DNA from: Herpetosiphon geysericola
GTDB taxonomy: Bacteria; Chloroflexota; Chloroflexia; Chloroflexales; Herpetosiphonaceae
DNA length: 64,000 nt
NCBI RefSeq assembly: GCF_001306135.1
Contig: NZ_LGKP01000046.1
Coordinates: forward strand, 1 to 64,000
Reading direction: 5' to 3'
In this document: piece by piece, positions 51,032 to 59,213 of the stretch
Layout: the number at the start of each line of letters is the position of its first letter
How positions within the stretch are numbered: the stretch's first letter is position 1
Program-made: the position numbers and the translations under genes
Notes under the pieces: model-generated
Seen by the model: only the letters and a program-made list of their open reading frames with translations
Databases searched by the model: none
What the model was told of the DNA's origin: nothing

Positions 51032-52393
51032 ATGTCTGCGTTTCCTTTACGTGAATTTGCTTCGACTGCTCAACCATCCGTTGATAATGGGCCGCAATTT
51101 CCCAACGAACCAACTTCGATCGAAGAAACCGGGCTTGGGATGGGTTTTATTGCCGATCTTGTCCTAAAAGTTATTTATTTCAATGGCACCATTAGCGCCC
51201 AGCGGATCTCAGAGCAAACCTGTTTGCCCTATCTCAACGTCATCGACAAAGTGCTTCAGTTTCTCAAAATGAGCGAGTATGTCGATATTGTCGGGGCGGA
51301 GCAAGGCTTTGGCGAACGTTCGTATCAATATGTCATTACCTTGCAAGGCTCACGCAAAGTCAACGAGGTGCTTGATCGCTCGCAATATGCTGGGGCAGCG
51401 CCAGTACCGCTTGCAGCCTACATCGAGATGGTCAATCGCCAGTCGATTGGTGGCATGACAATCAATCAACAACGGATTCGCGAAGCCTTCAAGGATCTCG
51501 TTGTCAACGACGAAATGCTCGATAAAATTGGCCCTGCTGCCAACTCGGCACGTTCACTATTCCTCTATGGCCCGCCAGGCAATGGCAAAACCACCATCGC
51601 CGAAGGGATTTCGCGGATTATGGGCGGCTCAGTCATGCTGCCTTATGCAGTCGAAATTGATGGCCAAGTGATTAAGCTTTACGATCCGCTCAATCACGCG
51701 ATTTTGACCAAGCCCGAAATGCGCCAAGATGATGTACCAGCGCCCTTTGGCGCAGTTGCCACAACGATTCCGCCTGCACCTGATCGGCGTTGGTTGCACT
51801 GTAAACGGCCACGGGTGATGGTTGGTGGCGAGTTAATTTTGGAACAATTGGAGCTTATCTTCGATCCGATCTCCAAAGTCTATGAGGCGCCCTACCAAAT
51901 GAAAGCCAACGGCGGCTTGTTCCTGATCGACGACTTTGGGCGGCAACGCTGTCGGCCAGAAGAATTATTGAACCGCTGGATCGTGCCGCTCGAAAAGAAA
52001 ATCGACTTTTTGGCCTTACAAACTGGCAAAAAAATCGAAATTCCTTTCGATGTGTTGATCGTCTTTTCGACCAACCTCGACCCCAAGGGCTTGGTTGATG
52101 ATGCCTTCTTGCGGCGGATTCGGCATAAGATTGAGGTTGCCAACCCAACGCCCAACGAATATCGCGATATTTTCCGCATCGTGTGCAAATCCAAGGGTGT
52201 GCCCTATAGCGACGATGGCTTGCGCTATTTGATTCAAGAACACTATTTCAAAGTCAACCGCGAATTGCGCTGTTGTCACCCACGCGATTTGCTTGATCAA
52301 GTGCTTGATGAAGCCAAATATCGTGGCCAACCGCCCCAAATGAACAAAGACCTTTTGGATCGGGCTTGTGAAGCCTATTTTGTCAAAATGTAG
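51032..52393 (+). CDS. AAA-type ATPase with N-terminal winged-helix-like region
   Basis: A 453-residue protein. Residues about 30-130 look like a winged-helix module (GFIADLVLKVIYFNGTISAQ, LPYLNVIDKVLQFL). The AAA domain follows: Walker A GPPGNGKTT (Lys186), Walker B LFLIDDFG (about 294), sensor-1 VFSTNLDP (about 350), and an arginine-rich FLRRIRHKI. It is separated by 12 bp from a CpaF-type secretion ATPase, and no other pilus genes are here. A role in assembling, loading or regulating the CpaF machine is inferred. The exact family is not recognised. Confidence 0.78.
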   Translation: MSAFPLREFASTAQPSVDNGPQFPNEPTSIEETGLGMGFIADLVLKVIYFNGTISAQRISEQTCLPYLNVIDKVLQFLKMSEYVDIVGAEQGFGERSYQYVITLQGSRKVNEVLDRSQYAGAAPVPLAAYIEMVNRQSIGGMTINQQRIREAFKDLVVNDEMLDKIGPAANSARSLFLYGPPGNGKTTIAEGISRIMGGSVMLPYAVEIDGQVIKLYDPLNHAILTKPEMRQDDVPAPFGAVATTIPPAPDRRWLHCKRPRVMVGGELILEQLELIFDPISKVYEAPYQMKANGGLFLIDDFGRQRCRPEELLNRWIVPLEKKIDFLALQTGKKIEIPFDVLIVFSTNLDPKGLVDDAFLRRIRHKIEVANPTPNEYRDIFRIVCKSKGVPYSDDGLRYLIQEHYFKVNRELRCCHPRDLLDQVLDEAKYRGQPPQMNKDLLDRACEAYFVKM

Positions 52394-52405
52394 TGAGGTC
52401 AAGCT

Positions 52406-53950
52406 ATGTCACTTCTCAAACGTCTTGGAAGCACGCCAACAAGCCCAGAACCAGCTGCACCACCAGCCCCAGTTCAACCAATGGCTGGCGAGCAATCAAT
52501 GCCTGAATATCGTTCATCGTCGTTGACGCCGCTAAGCCCACCACCGCCACCAGCCCCAAGCTCGGCCCCAATGCCAAGTGGCAACTTGAGCGCCTTGGCT
52601 GGCTCAAGCTCTGGCCTCAGCGCTGGCACAATCAACACCAGTGGCTTTTTGGTACTCGCCGATCGCGATGCGCATCGCAAATTACTTGAGCTTTCACTCT
52701 GGATTGTCGATAAAATTCAGGCTTCGGTTGGCTCGCAAACCCAGCTGCAACGCAACGAAGATTCCGAGCGGCTGATTCAAGAGCGCTTTACCACCTTCGT
52801 CCGCCAATCGAGCACAAACCTTGATCAAGATGGCATGAAATTGCTCTATCAAATGGTGCTTGATGAATTATTTGGCTTCGGCCCGCTTGAGCAACTGATT
52901 CGCGATGATAGCATCACTGAAATTATGGTCAACAGCGCCACCGTGGTGTATGTTGAACAACGAGGTAAATTGACCCTTTCACCAGTTATTTTCGCCTCGG
53001 AAGATCATGTGCTCAAAGTGATCGACCGGATTATTCGCCCACTTGGGCGGCGGGTTGACCGCAAGTGGCCAATGGTCGATGCACGTTTGCCTGATGGCTC
53101 GCGGGTTAATGCGATCATTCCACCATGTGCAATCGATGGTTCATCGTTGAGTATTCGTAAATTCTCCAAGAAAAAGCTCCAAGTCAGCGACTTGATTAAC
53201 TATGGCTCAATGACCAAGGAAATGGCCGACTTCCTCAATGCCTGTGTGGTCAGCGCCATGAACCTGATCGTCTCTGGCGGTACTGGTTCTGGGAAAACAA
53301 CCTTGCTCAACGTGCTTTCCAACTTCATCCCCGATCACTACCGCATTTGTACGATTGAAGACTCAGCAGAACTTCAACTCGGTAAAGATCACGTTATCCG
53401 ACTTGAATCCAAGCCAGCAGATGTTGATGGCTCTGGCTTGGTGACCATCCGCGACCTTGTGAAGAACTCGCTGCGGATGCGCCCCGACCGGATTGTGGTC
53501 GGGGAAATTCGCGACGGCGCAGCGCTCGACTTGCTCCAAGCAATGAATACTGGCCACGACGGCTCAATGTCGACTGTCCACGCCAACACGCCGCGCGACG
53601 CAATTCGGCGTTTGGAAACCTTGGCCTTGATGTCGGGCTTGGATTTGCCAGTCGCGGTTATTCGCGAGCAAATTGCCTCGGCAGTGCATGTGATTGTGCA
53701 ACAAGCGCGTTTGCGCGACGGCTCGCGGAAAGTTGTAGCGGTGACCGAAGTCCAAGGCATGGAAAGTGGTCAGGTTGTGTTGCAAGACATCTTCATTTTC
53801 GAAGATCAAGGCACTGCGCCTGATGGCAAAGTGTTGGGTGTTTTACGGCCAACGGGCACGCGCCCCCGCTTTACGCCAGTTCTCGAAGCCAAAGGCTTCA
53901 AATTGCCTCCATCAATCTTCGGCGCAACCTTCCCAGGCATGCGGCGCTAA
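52406..53950 (+). CDS. cpaF: CpaF/TadA-family secretion ATPase
   Basis: A 514-residue type II/IV secretion ATPase of the CpaF branch. Residues 1-75 are a disordered Pro/Ala/Ser region. The N-terminal domain (about 90-260) is followed by the RecA-like domain with Walker A SGGTGSGKTT (Lys297), the Asp-box IEDSAEL, Walker B RIVVGEIRDGAALDLLQAM and the His-box MSTVHANTPRDA. Family role: powering Flp/Tad-type pilus or secretion assembly as a cytoplasmic hexamer. The usual neighbours tadB, tadC, cpaB and flp are missing; the only partner is the upstream AAA ATPase. Confidence 0.88.
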   Translation: MSLLKRLGSTPTSPEPAAPPAPVQPMAGEQSMPEYRSSSLTPLSPPPPPAPSSAPMPSGNLSALAGSSSGLSAGTINTSGFLVLADRDAHRKLLELSLWIVDKIQASVGSQTQLQRNEDSERLIQERFTTFVRQSSTNLDQDGMKLLYQMVLDELFGFGPLEQLIRDDSITEIMVNSATVVYVEQRGKLTLSPVIFASEDHVLKVIDRIIRPLGRRVDRKWPMVDARLPDGSRVNAIIPPCAIDGSSLSIRKFSKKKLQVSDLINYGSMTKEMADFLNACVVSAMNLIVSGGTGSGKTTLLNVLSNFIPDHYRICTIEDSAELQLGKDHVIRLESKPADVDGSGLVTIRDLVKNSLRMRPDRIVVGEIRDGAALDLLQAMNTGHDGSMSTVHANTPRDAIRRLETLALMSGLDLPVAVIREQIASAVHVIVQQARLRDGSRKVVAVTEVQGMESGQVVLQDIFIFEDQGTAPDGKVLGVLRPTGTRPRFTPVLEAKGFKLPPSIFGATFPGMRR

Positions 53951-53972
53951 GCTCAAAGCTTTTCATCAAGCA

Positions 53973-54006
53973 ACAACCCGTAGGAATAGTGAATCCTACG
54001 GGTTGT
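53973..54006 (+). terminator. Terminator of the AAA/cpaF operon
   Basis: ACAACCCGTAGGA pairs with TCCTACGGGTTGT as a 13-bp perfect stem around an 8-base loop, followed by a short T-rich sequence. Confidence 0.75.
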
Positions 54007-54023
54007 TTGGCGCTGGCAGGGTG

Positions 54024-54032
54024 TGCTATGAT
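54024..54032 (+). promoter_or_regulatory. Extended -10 promoter of lipoprotein gene
   Basis: TGCTATGAT lies 36 bases before ATG 54069, with AAGGGGAG as Shine-Dalgarno. It resembles the TGCTATAAT elements seen elsewhere in the window. Confidence 0.45.
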
Positions 54033-54068
54033 CACTAGTAAGAATCATTCATAGCAAAGGGGAGCGTA

Positions 54069-55526
54069 ATGGCTCGACAAACCTGGACTCGCCGAAGTGC
54101 AATCTTGGCTGGCTTGCTGCTAGCGCTGTGGGGCTGTGGGCAGTATATCGCCCCAGCCACCAAACTCGCGATTAATCCAAATGCCGACTCAGGTGCTTAC
54201 TACCCAGCAATCTATGTTGATAACAACGATCTCCGGCATTATGCTTGGGCCGAATGCCAAGCAGGCAATGGCTGCGACTTAATTTATAGTCGAATGCGCG
54301 GCCCCAATGAAGTCTTACGGCATACGATCAGCGCCGATAATTCGACTGCCACCCTTGGCTACACCAGCTTAACCGGCGATATCAGCGGCACAATCCACTT
54401 GGCCTACCTTAGTAACCAAACCAGTTTGACCCAAGGCGAGCCAAGTTATCGCCCATATGTCGTCAGCATTAGCCCCGACGGCGCAACCGTCAGTCAACCA
54501 GTCAGTTTGCAAGGCGAAAGCATCAACAATAGTTTGATCAGCCCCATCGCCGTGCGCAATACCACTGGCTCACGCGTTGGCGTTGTCTACACAATGCTCA
54601 TTCAAGAACAGCAAACGACGAAGCAAGCGCTCGTTTATCGCCAAATTGTGCCCAGCTTAAGCCAACCAGTGGTGATCGAAAGTGTTACCACCAACATCAT
54701 CCTGATTCAACCGCACGTTGGGATTGATAGCAACGATCAAATTCATGTGGTCTATGGCAAGCGTTCGTCAATCGTCAATCAACGCAATTTTGGCGGCGAC
54801 CCAACCCTTGATGAAATTCGGTATGCTCATGGCGATCTCAGCGGCATGACAGCTCGCACCGTTGATAGTTACACCAGCGCCTCAAACATTATTCCCTTTG
54901 TCTACGATCTCAGTTTGAGCGATAACGTGTATGTAACCTATATCAAGCATCCAAATGGCGCTCCACCGCGTGGAATTGCAACCGATAGCCTGCGCATCCA
55001 CAATGCAACCACTAACGTGACCAGCGATTTAGTCTTGCCATCGATTCGCGAGCCATGGAGCATCAGTGAAATTAGCACCGTCAGCGATGGCACAGGTCGC
55101 CCAACTGTCTATTTTGCAGGCAGCAACAATAGCTTCAGCGATCCGTTTGTCTATGATGTTTGGCAATATGATGTCCAAGCCAGTGATGGGATTAATCTCA
55201 CCAATACGCCTGCTAAGCATGAAAATAATCTTGCAAGCAGTCGCTTCCAGCTTGTTGATCTGGTTGCATGGCAGGCCGATAGTTTTAGCAGCAGCGGCTG
55301 TACAACTCAAATTATTAGCTATCGCAGTGATCTTGCCAATCAATTGCATATCGCTGAGCAGTTTCTCAACCCATTGGGCTGCACCCCAAGCGTGCTCCAA
55401 ATGAGCGTTGGCAATGATGTCGCGGCTGGCGTTTGGATCTCGGTTGCCAAAAATAATCCAACCCTCAACGTTCCAGCAACTGCATTTAATAGTTATGGAA
55501 CGTTTTTACCCATTACCCAACGCTAA
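54069..55526 (+). CDS. Exported lipoprotein or secreted protein, beta-rich, unknown function
   Basis: A 485-residue protein. The N-terminal signal sequence ends in LALWGC, a plausible lipobox with Cys at about residue 23, so it may be a lipoprotein. The rest is beta-rich with repeated segments such as PAIYVDNNDLRHYAW and HVGIDSNDQIHVVYG, which resemble blades of a BNR/sialidase-like propeller. The C-terminus is GTFLPITQR, similar to the endings of the nuclease at 27487 and the expansin at 30352. No enzyme motif was recognised. It is a single gene with its own promoter. Confidence 0.65.
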   Translation: MARQTWTRRSAILAGLLLALWGCGQYIAPATKLAINPNADSGAYYPAIYVDNNDLRHYAWAECQAGNGCDLIYSRMRGPNEVLRHTISADNSTATLGYTSLTGDISGTIHLAYLSNQTSLTQGEPSYRPYVVSISPDGATVSQPVSLQGESINNSLISPIAVRNTTGSRVGVVYTMLIQEQQTTKQALVYRQIVPSLSQPVVIESVTTNIILIQPHVGIDSNDQIHVVYGKRSSIVNQRNFGGDPTLDEIRYAHGDLSGMTARTVDSYTSASNIIPFVYDLSLSDNVYVTYIKHPNGAPPRGIATDSLRIHNATTNVTSDLVLPSIREPWSISEISTVSDGTGRPTVYFAGSNNSFSDPFVYDVWQYDVQASDGINLTNTPAKHENNLASSRFQLVDLVAWQADSFSSSGCTTQIISYRSDLANQLHIAEQFLNPLGCTPSVLQMSVGNDVAAGVWISVAKNNPTLNVPATAFNSYGTFLPITQR

Positions 55527-55640
55527 AGCTTGTAATCAGGCCAAAGGATGACTTAACAATCAGCCTCATGCCGCTACAACAGATTGGGCTATGCGCTGAT
55601 ACTGCTCACAGCACTTATTTACACGATTTTTGAGGAGCCT

Positions 55641-56645
55641 ATGCAAGCAGTAGCCCAATATACCCAGCGCCCTGCAAGTTTAGCTGATATTCCAGCAGCA
55701 GTTGCGCTAATCAACCGTTGTTCGCTTGAAGAAGCCAATGTGATCGAAATTACTGAAGCCGAGTTAGCCAGCGAGTGGGAAGATCCTGAGTTTGATATCA
55801 CCACCGATAGCTTAACCATGTGGGATGGCGAAAACCTGATTGGGGTCGCAGGGGTCTTCAATCACGATCCATTTGTTCATGGCTATGGTTGGACGCGGGT
55901 ACATAGCGATTATGCTGCCACCGACATCCAAAGCCAACTTTTGGATTGGTTGGAGCAACGCACCAGCCAAGATATTGCCAAAGCCCCAAGCGATGCTGCG
56001 GTCAGCGTGTATCACGGTGTGCTGAGCACCAATCACGAATTGGCCAACAGTCTGCAAGCCCATGGCTATAGCCTTGTGCGCCACTTTTTGCGCATGGTAA
56101 TTGAATTGGATGATTATACGCCGCAACCAGTCCAATTGCCCGAAGGTTTGATCATTCGACCCTATGATCCGGCAACCGAATTGCCTGCGGTTGTCACAGC
56201 GGTGCGCGATTCGTTCCGCGACCATTGGGGATTTACCGAATCGCCCTTTGAAAAAGAGCTGAAACATTGGGAAGAAATGATCAGTCGCGAGCCTAATTAT
56301 GATCCTTCGCTGTTCTTCATCGTCTGCGATGGTGACCAAATTGCCGCAGTTGCTATGTGTTGGAAGCACATCACCGAAGATCCAACAATGGGTTGGGTTG
56401 GTACGCTGGGCGTGTGTCGGCCATGGCGGCGCAAAGGCTTGGCCAAAGCTATGCTCTACCATGCCTTCAACGAATTTGCCAAGCGTGGCCAAGAGCGAGT
56501 TGGCTTAGGTGTCGATGCTTCAAGCCTGACTGGCGCAACTAAGGTCTATTCCGACGTTGGCATGAAGTCGGTGCGCCAATTCGACCGCTACCAAAAAGTA
56601 TTGCGGCCAGGGGTTGAACTCGGTACCGAAACTGTCGAAGCCTAA
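55641..56645 (+). CDS. Tandem GNAT acetyltransferase
   Basis: A 334-residue protein with two GNAT folds (about 5-155 and 165-325). The second has a clear acetyl-CoA loop VCRPWRRKGLAKAMLYHAF (about 258-276) and the GLGVDASSLTGATKVYSDVGMK ending (split near 293-314). The first domain has a degenerate loop. This arrangement resembles mycothiol-synthase-like proteins, but substrate assignment is not possible. The start at ATG 55641 follows GAGGAG; the longer reading frame starts in untranslated leader. Confidence 0.8.
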   Translation: MQAVAQYTQRPASLADIPAAVALINRCSLEEANVIEITEAELASEWEDPEFDITTDSLTMWDGENLIGVAGVFNHDPFVHGYGWTRVHSDYAATDIQSQLLDWLEQRTSQDIAKAPSDAAVSVYHGVLSTNHELANSLQAHGYSLVRHFLRMVIELDDYTPQPVQLPEGLIIRPYDPATELPAVVTAVRDSFRDHWGFTESPFEKELKHWEEMISREPNYDPSLFFIVCDGDQIAAVAMCWKHITEDPTMGWVGTLGVCRPWRRKGLAKAMLYHAFNEFAKRGQERVGLGVDASSLTGATKVYSDVGMKSVRQFDRYQKVLRPGVELGTETVEA

Positions 56646-56669
56646 TAGTTCTTGGCAATCCATGGTTCG

Positions 56670-56734
56670 CCACCCTTCCGTTCCTCCATCAGAGGGAAAC
56701 GCAGGGGGTTTTCATCCCCCTGCACCCCCTAAAG
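56670..56734 (+). repeat. Interspersed palindromic repeat, copy 4
   Basis: This is the same unit as at 37011-37072: CCACCCTTCCGT, then GCAGGGGG (56701-56708) paired with CCCCCTGC (56716-56723), and ACCCCCTAAAGG. The remainder of the gap up to 56869 shows no recognisable feature. Confidence 0.75.
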
Positions 56735-56869
56735 GACAATCTGGGGTGTGACAAAGATAGTGGAATAAAATTAAAATCCCATTCACAACAAGGCAGCAAT
56801 ACTTTACGTACTCACAATATGGAAGCAAGATTTAATGCGAAGAAACGCGCTAGATTGCTAAAATTCCAA

Positions 56870-56912
56870 GCCAACCACCAGAGTAGTATACTGTGGTGGT
56901 TGGCGTTTTTTT
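56870..56912 (+). terminator. Terminator-like hairpin directly upstream of the YciI gene
   Basis: GCCAACCACCA (56870-56880) pairs perfectly with TGGTGGTTGGC (56894-56904), followed by seven T residues. It ends 12 bases before the next start codon. The loop holds TATACT, which could be a -10 box. It could therefore be an attenuator, a terminator of upstream reads, or both. Confidence 0.75.
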
Positions 56913-56924
56913 AGGAGCACTCTC

Positions 56925-57230
56925 ATGGTCCATTTTATGTTGGAAATTACCTATACCGTGCCGCTAGAGCAAATCGAGCCCATAGTGGCTGAACACCGCG
57001 CTTTCTTACAAACAGGCTACGACCAAGGCTTGTTGCTAATGGCAGGCCCACAAAATCCGCGCATCGGCGGGATTGTGATTGCCCGTGCGGCCTCGCTTGC
57101 GGCAATTCAGGCCTTCTTCGCCAACGATCCATATCAAAGTGCCAATGTTGCTGAGTATCGTTTTGTCGAGTTCAATCCAGTTAAACATCAGCCATGGCTC
57201 GAAGAATGGGTAACAGGCAACGTTGAATAA
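56925..57230 (+). CDS. YciI-family protein
   Basis: A 101-residue ferredoxin-like alpha/beta protein with the YCII pattern: an N-terminal strand FMLEITYTV, EHRAFLQTGYDQGLLLMAGPQ (split at residues 24-44), the conserved His and Asp of EHR and NDPY, and a C-terminal EFNPVK. Shine-Dalgarno AGGAGC lies just after a terminator-like hairpin. Family members are small dimeric enzymes or binding proteins of mostly unknown role. Confidence 0.8.
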   Translation: MVHFMLEITYTVPLEQIEPIVAEHRAFLQTGYDQGLLLMAGPQNPRIGGIVIARAASLAAIQAFFANDPYQSANVAEYRFVEFNPVKHQPWLEEWVTGNVE

Positions 57231-57235
57231 CGCTC

Positions 57236-57273
57236 ATTGGCTGGTTGGAGGATTGATCTTGCAACCAGCCAAT
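57236..57273. terminator. Bidirectional hairpin between YciI and isoaspartyl peptidase genes
   Basis: ATTGGCTGGTTG (57236-57247) pairs with CAACCAGCCAAT (57262-57273), 12 bp perfect, between convergent genes. Confidence 0.65.
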
Positions 57274-57279
57274 TGCTCC

Positions 57280-58194
57280 TTAATCGTGCAAAAACGGTTC
57301 GTCAGCATGCACCGCAGCAACCGCTGGCTCGTCGCCACGCCGATAGGCAAAAGCCATCCGTGGCGTATTATGCGCCCAGCCAAATTCGCCTTGAGCATTC
57401 AACACAATACACCCAGCCAAGCCTTGCACCCGCCGCTCCAAAAAGGCAATGTTGGCTTTGGCCGCTTCGTGAGGCGCAGCAGTGCGCAACTGATCAGTAA
57501 CACTTTTGGCCAAACAGACTTTCATAATCGATTCGCCCCAGCCTGTGGTCGAGCAACCGCCAGTTTCATTATCTGCATACAAGCCACTGCCAACCAACGG
57601 CGAGTCGCCGACCCGCCCCGGCAATTTATTGGGAATCCCACCGGTTGAGGTAGCTGCGGCAATTGTGCCAAAACTATCAAGCGCCACCGCACCAACCGTA
57701 TCGTGGGCCGAATGAAAGGCATCGCGGCCTTTGTAGTTGGGGTTTGATTGTTGTTCTTGCCAGCGTTGACGTTCACGCTCCACCACCAACTCAGCAGGAT
57801 CGCACAACTCTGCGCCATGCTCGATTGCAAATTGTTCAGCACCATTGCCAACAATCAACACATAATCGCTTTCAAGCACTTGGCGGGCAACGCTAATCGG
57901 ATGCCGCACCCGTTGGACTGCAGCAACCGAGCCAGCCCGCATACTCGCGCCATCCATAATCCCTGCATCCAATTCAACTTCGCCAATCGCATTCAGAAAC
58001 GAACCCACCCCAGCATCAAATGTTGGGTCATCTTCGAGCACCCGAATCGCAGCTTCAACCGCATCAAGCGCCTTGCCGCCTTGTGCCAATACCGCCCAAC
58101 CAGCATCGAGCGCCGCCAAACAGCCCTGTTTGTGGGCCTCAATTTGATCATCGGGCATGTTCCAAGCCCCACCATGGACAATCAGGGCAATCAT
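57280..58194 (-). CDS. Isoaspartyl peptidase/L-asparaginase (Ntn hydrolase)
   Basis: A 304-residue precursor of the plant-type asparaginase family. The autocatalytic nucleophile is Thr166 in HDTVGAVALD. The glycine-rich VHGGAW at the N-terminus, GVGSFLNAIGEVELDAGIMDG (split at about 62-82) and the GRVGDSPLVGSGLYADN oxyanion region (about 194-210) are intact. Cleavage before Thr166 should yield alpha and beta subunits. Expected activity: hydrolysis of isoaspartyl dipeptides and asparagine. The start at 58194 has AAAGGAG upstream. Confidence 0.88.
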   Translation of the reverse strand: MIALIVHGGAWNMPDDQIEAHKQGCLAALDAGWAVLAQGGKALDAVEAAIRVLEDDPTFDAGVGSFLNAIGEVELDAGIMDGASMRAGSVAAVQRVRHPISVARQVLESDYVLIVGNGAEQFAIEHGAELCDPAELVVERERQRWQEQQSNPNYKGRDAFHSAHDTVGAVALDSFGTIAAATSTGGIPNKLPGRVGDSPLVGSGLYADNETGGCSTTGWGESIMKVCLAKSVTDQLRTAAPHEAAKANIAFLERRVQGLAGCIVLNAQGEFGWAHNTPRMAFAYRRGDEPAVAAVHADEPFLHD

Positions 58195-58404
58195 CGCTGC
58201 TCCTTTGCTGCGAAGAATGAATGCTTCAATGATTGGTATTTTAATCGAATTCATGGGGGTTGGGGATTAGGGATCGGGATTTAACTCAGCGTGGCGTTGG
58301 GCTATTGGCTATCGAAGATTTATTGGAATTTCAAACCAGCCTATAGCCAAAAGCCTATAGCCTATCCATACCGATTCCCAGCCCCCAACAACCGATCACC
58401 AATA

Positions 58405-59163
58405 TTACTTCATCGCCATCAAAATTTGCCATTGGCTCGTTTCATCGAAGGCAACGATTGGCAAGACTGCATCGCCAAACACAGCTTGCACCCGTAGGCC
58501 AGCTCGTTGCAAATGCTGCTGCCATTCGGGGAAGGTATACAAACGAATTCGCTCGCCTGGATGCACCGCCTCGCCGCCATTTGGCTCAATATAGCGATAG
58601 GCGGTTTCAATCGTACCAGTGATGGGATTAAAGTGCGATTCGCGGAGCACATAGCCTGGCCCAACCTGATGCCAACCTCGTCGATAATGTTGCATATAGC
58701 TACTAATCTGATAGGGATTGATACATTGCAGCACCAACCGCCCTTGGGGTACGAGATGATCGGCCAGATCGTTCAGCAGTTGTTGATGTTCACGATCGCT
58801 GAAAAAGCCCAACGAGCTATTCATAATCAGCACGACATCATACATTCCCAAATCGTCAAGTTGGCGCATATCGCCAGCAATCACCCGCGCGGGCAATTGT
58901 TCAGCAGTAATGTGGGCGCTCAACTGTTCAACTAAGGGCGTTGCTAATTCAACCCCATCAATGTGATAGCCACGCCGCGCCAAACCCAACAGATGCCGCC
59001 CATTGCCACAGGCCAAATCCAAAATCCGCATATCTGGGGTTAAATTCAACACCGTTTCCAAAAAATCAACTTCATTGTTGGTCAAGCTTGCGGCAACATC
59101 AGCATAAGTTGCAAACTCGTGAATTTGAAACAATTCTTCCCACCACATCCGCTGTTCATCCAT
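58405..59163 (-). CDS. Class I SAM-dependent methyltransferase
   Basis: A 252-residue methyltransferase. Motif I is ILDLACGNGRHLLGLARRG (about 46-64), followed by the acidic VELATP and the post-motif DVVLIMNSSLGFF (about 110-122). The C-terminal beta-rich part may define the substrate pocket. The start at 59163 (ATG) has GAGG 5 bases upstream; GTG 59169 is an alternative. It is divergent from the STAS genes. Substrate unknown. The gap 58195-58404 holds only G-rich and C-rich low-complexity repeats. Confidence 0.8.
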   Translation of the reverse strand: MDEQRMWWEELFQIHEFATYADVAASLTNNEVDFLETVLNLTPDMRILDLACGNGRHLLGLARRGYHIDGVELATPLVEQLSAHITAEQLPARVIAGDMRQLDDLGMYDVVLIMNSSLGFFSDREHQQLLNDLADHLVPQGRLVLQCINPYQISSYMQHYRRGWHQVGPGYVLRESHFNPITGTIETAYRYIEPNGGEAVHPGERIRLYTFPEWQQHLQRAGLRVQAVFGDAVLPIVAFDETSQWQILMAMK

Positions 59164-59175
59164 TGCCACCTCGCT

Positions 59176-59181
59176 TATAAT
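59176..59181 (+). promoter_or_regulatory. -10 box of the first STAS gene
   Basis: TATAAT lies 33 bases before ATG 59214 in the short divergent gap. No clear -35 was seen. Confidence 0.4.
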
Positions 59182-59213
59182 TTACAAACAATGCCAGTGA
59201 TTGAGGGTCGCAT

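Noticed and set aside
51032-53950. Type IV secretion or conjugation module
   Set aside because: The CpaF motifs and lack of VirB/Tra proteins, relaxase or origin sequence do not support conjugation.
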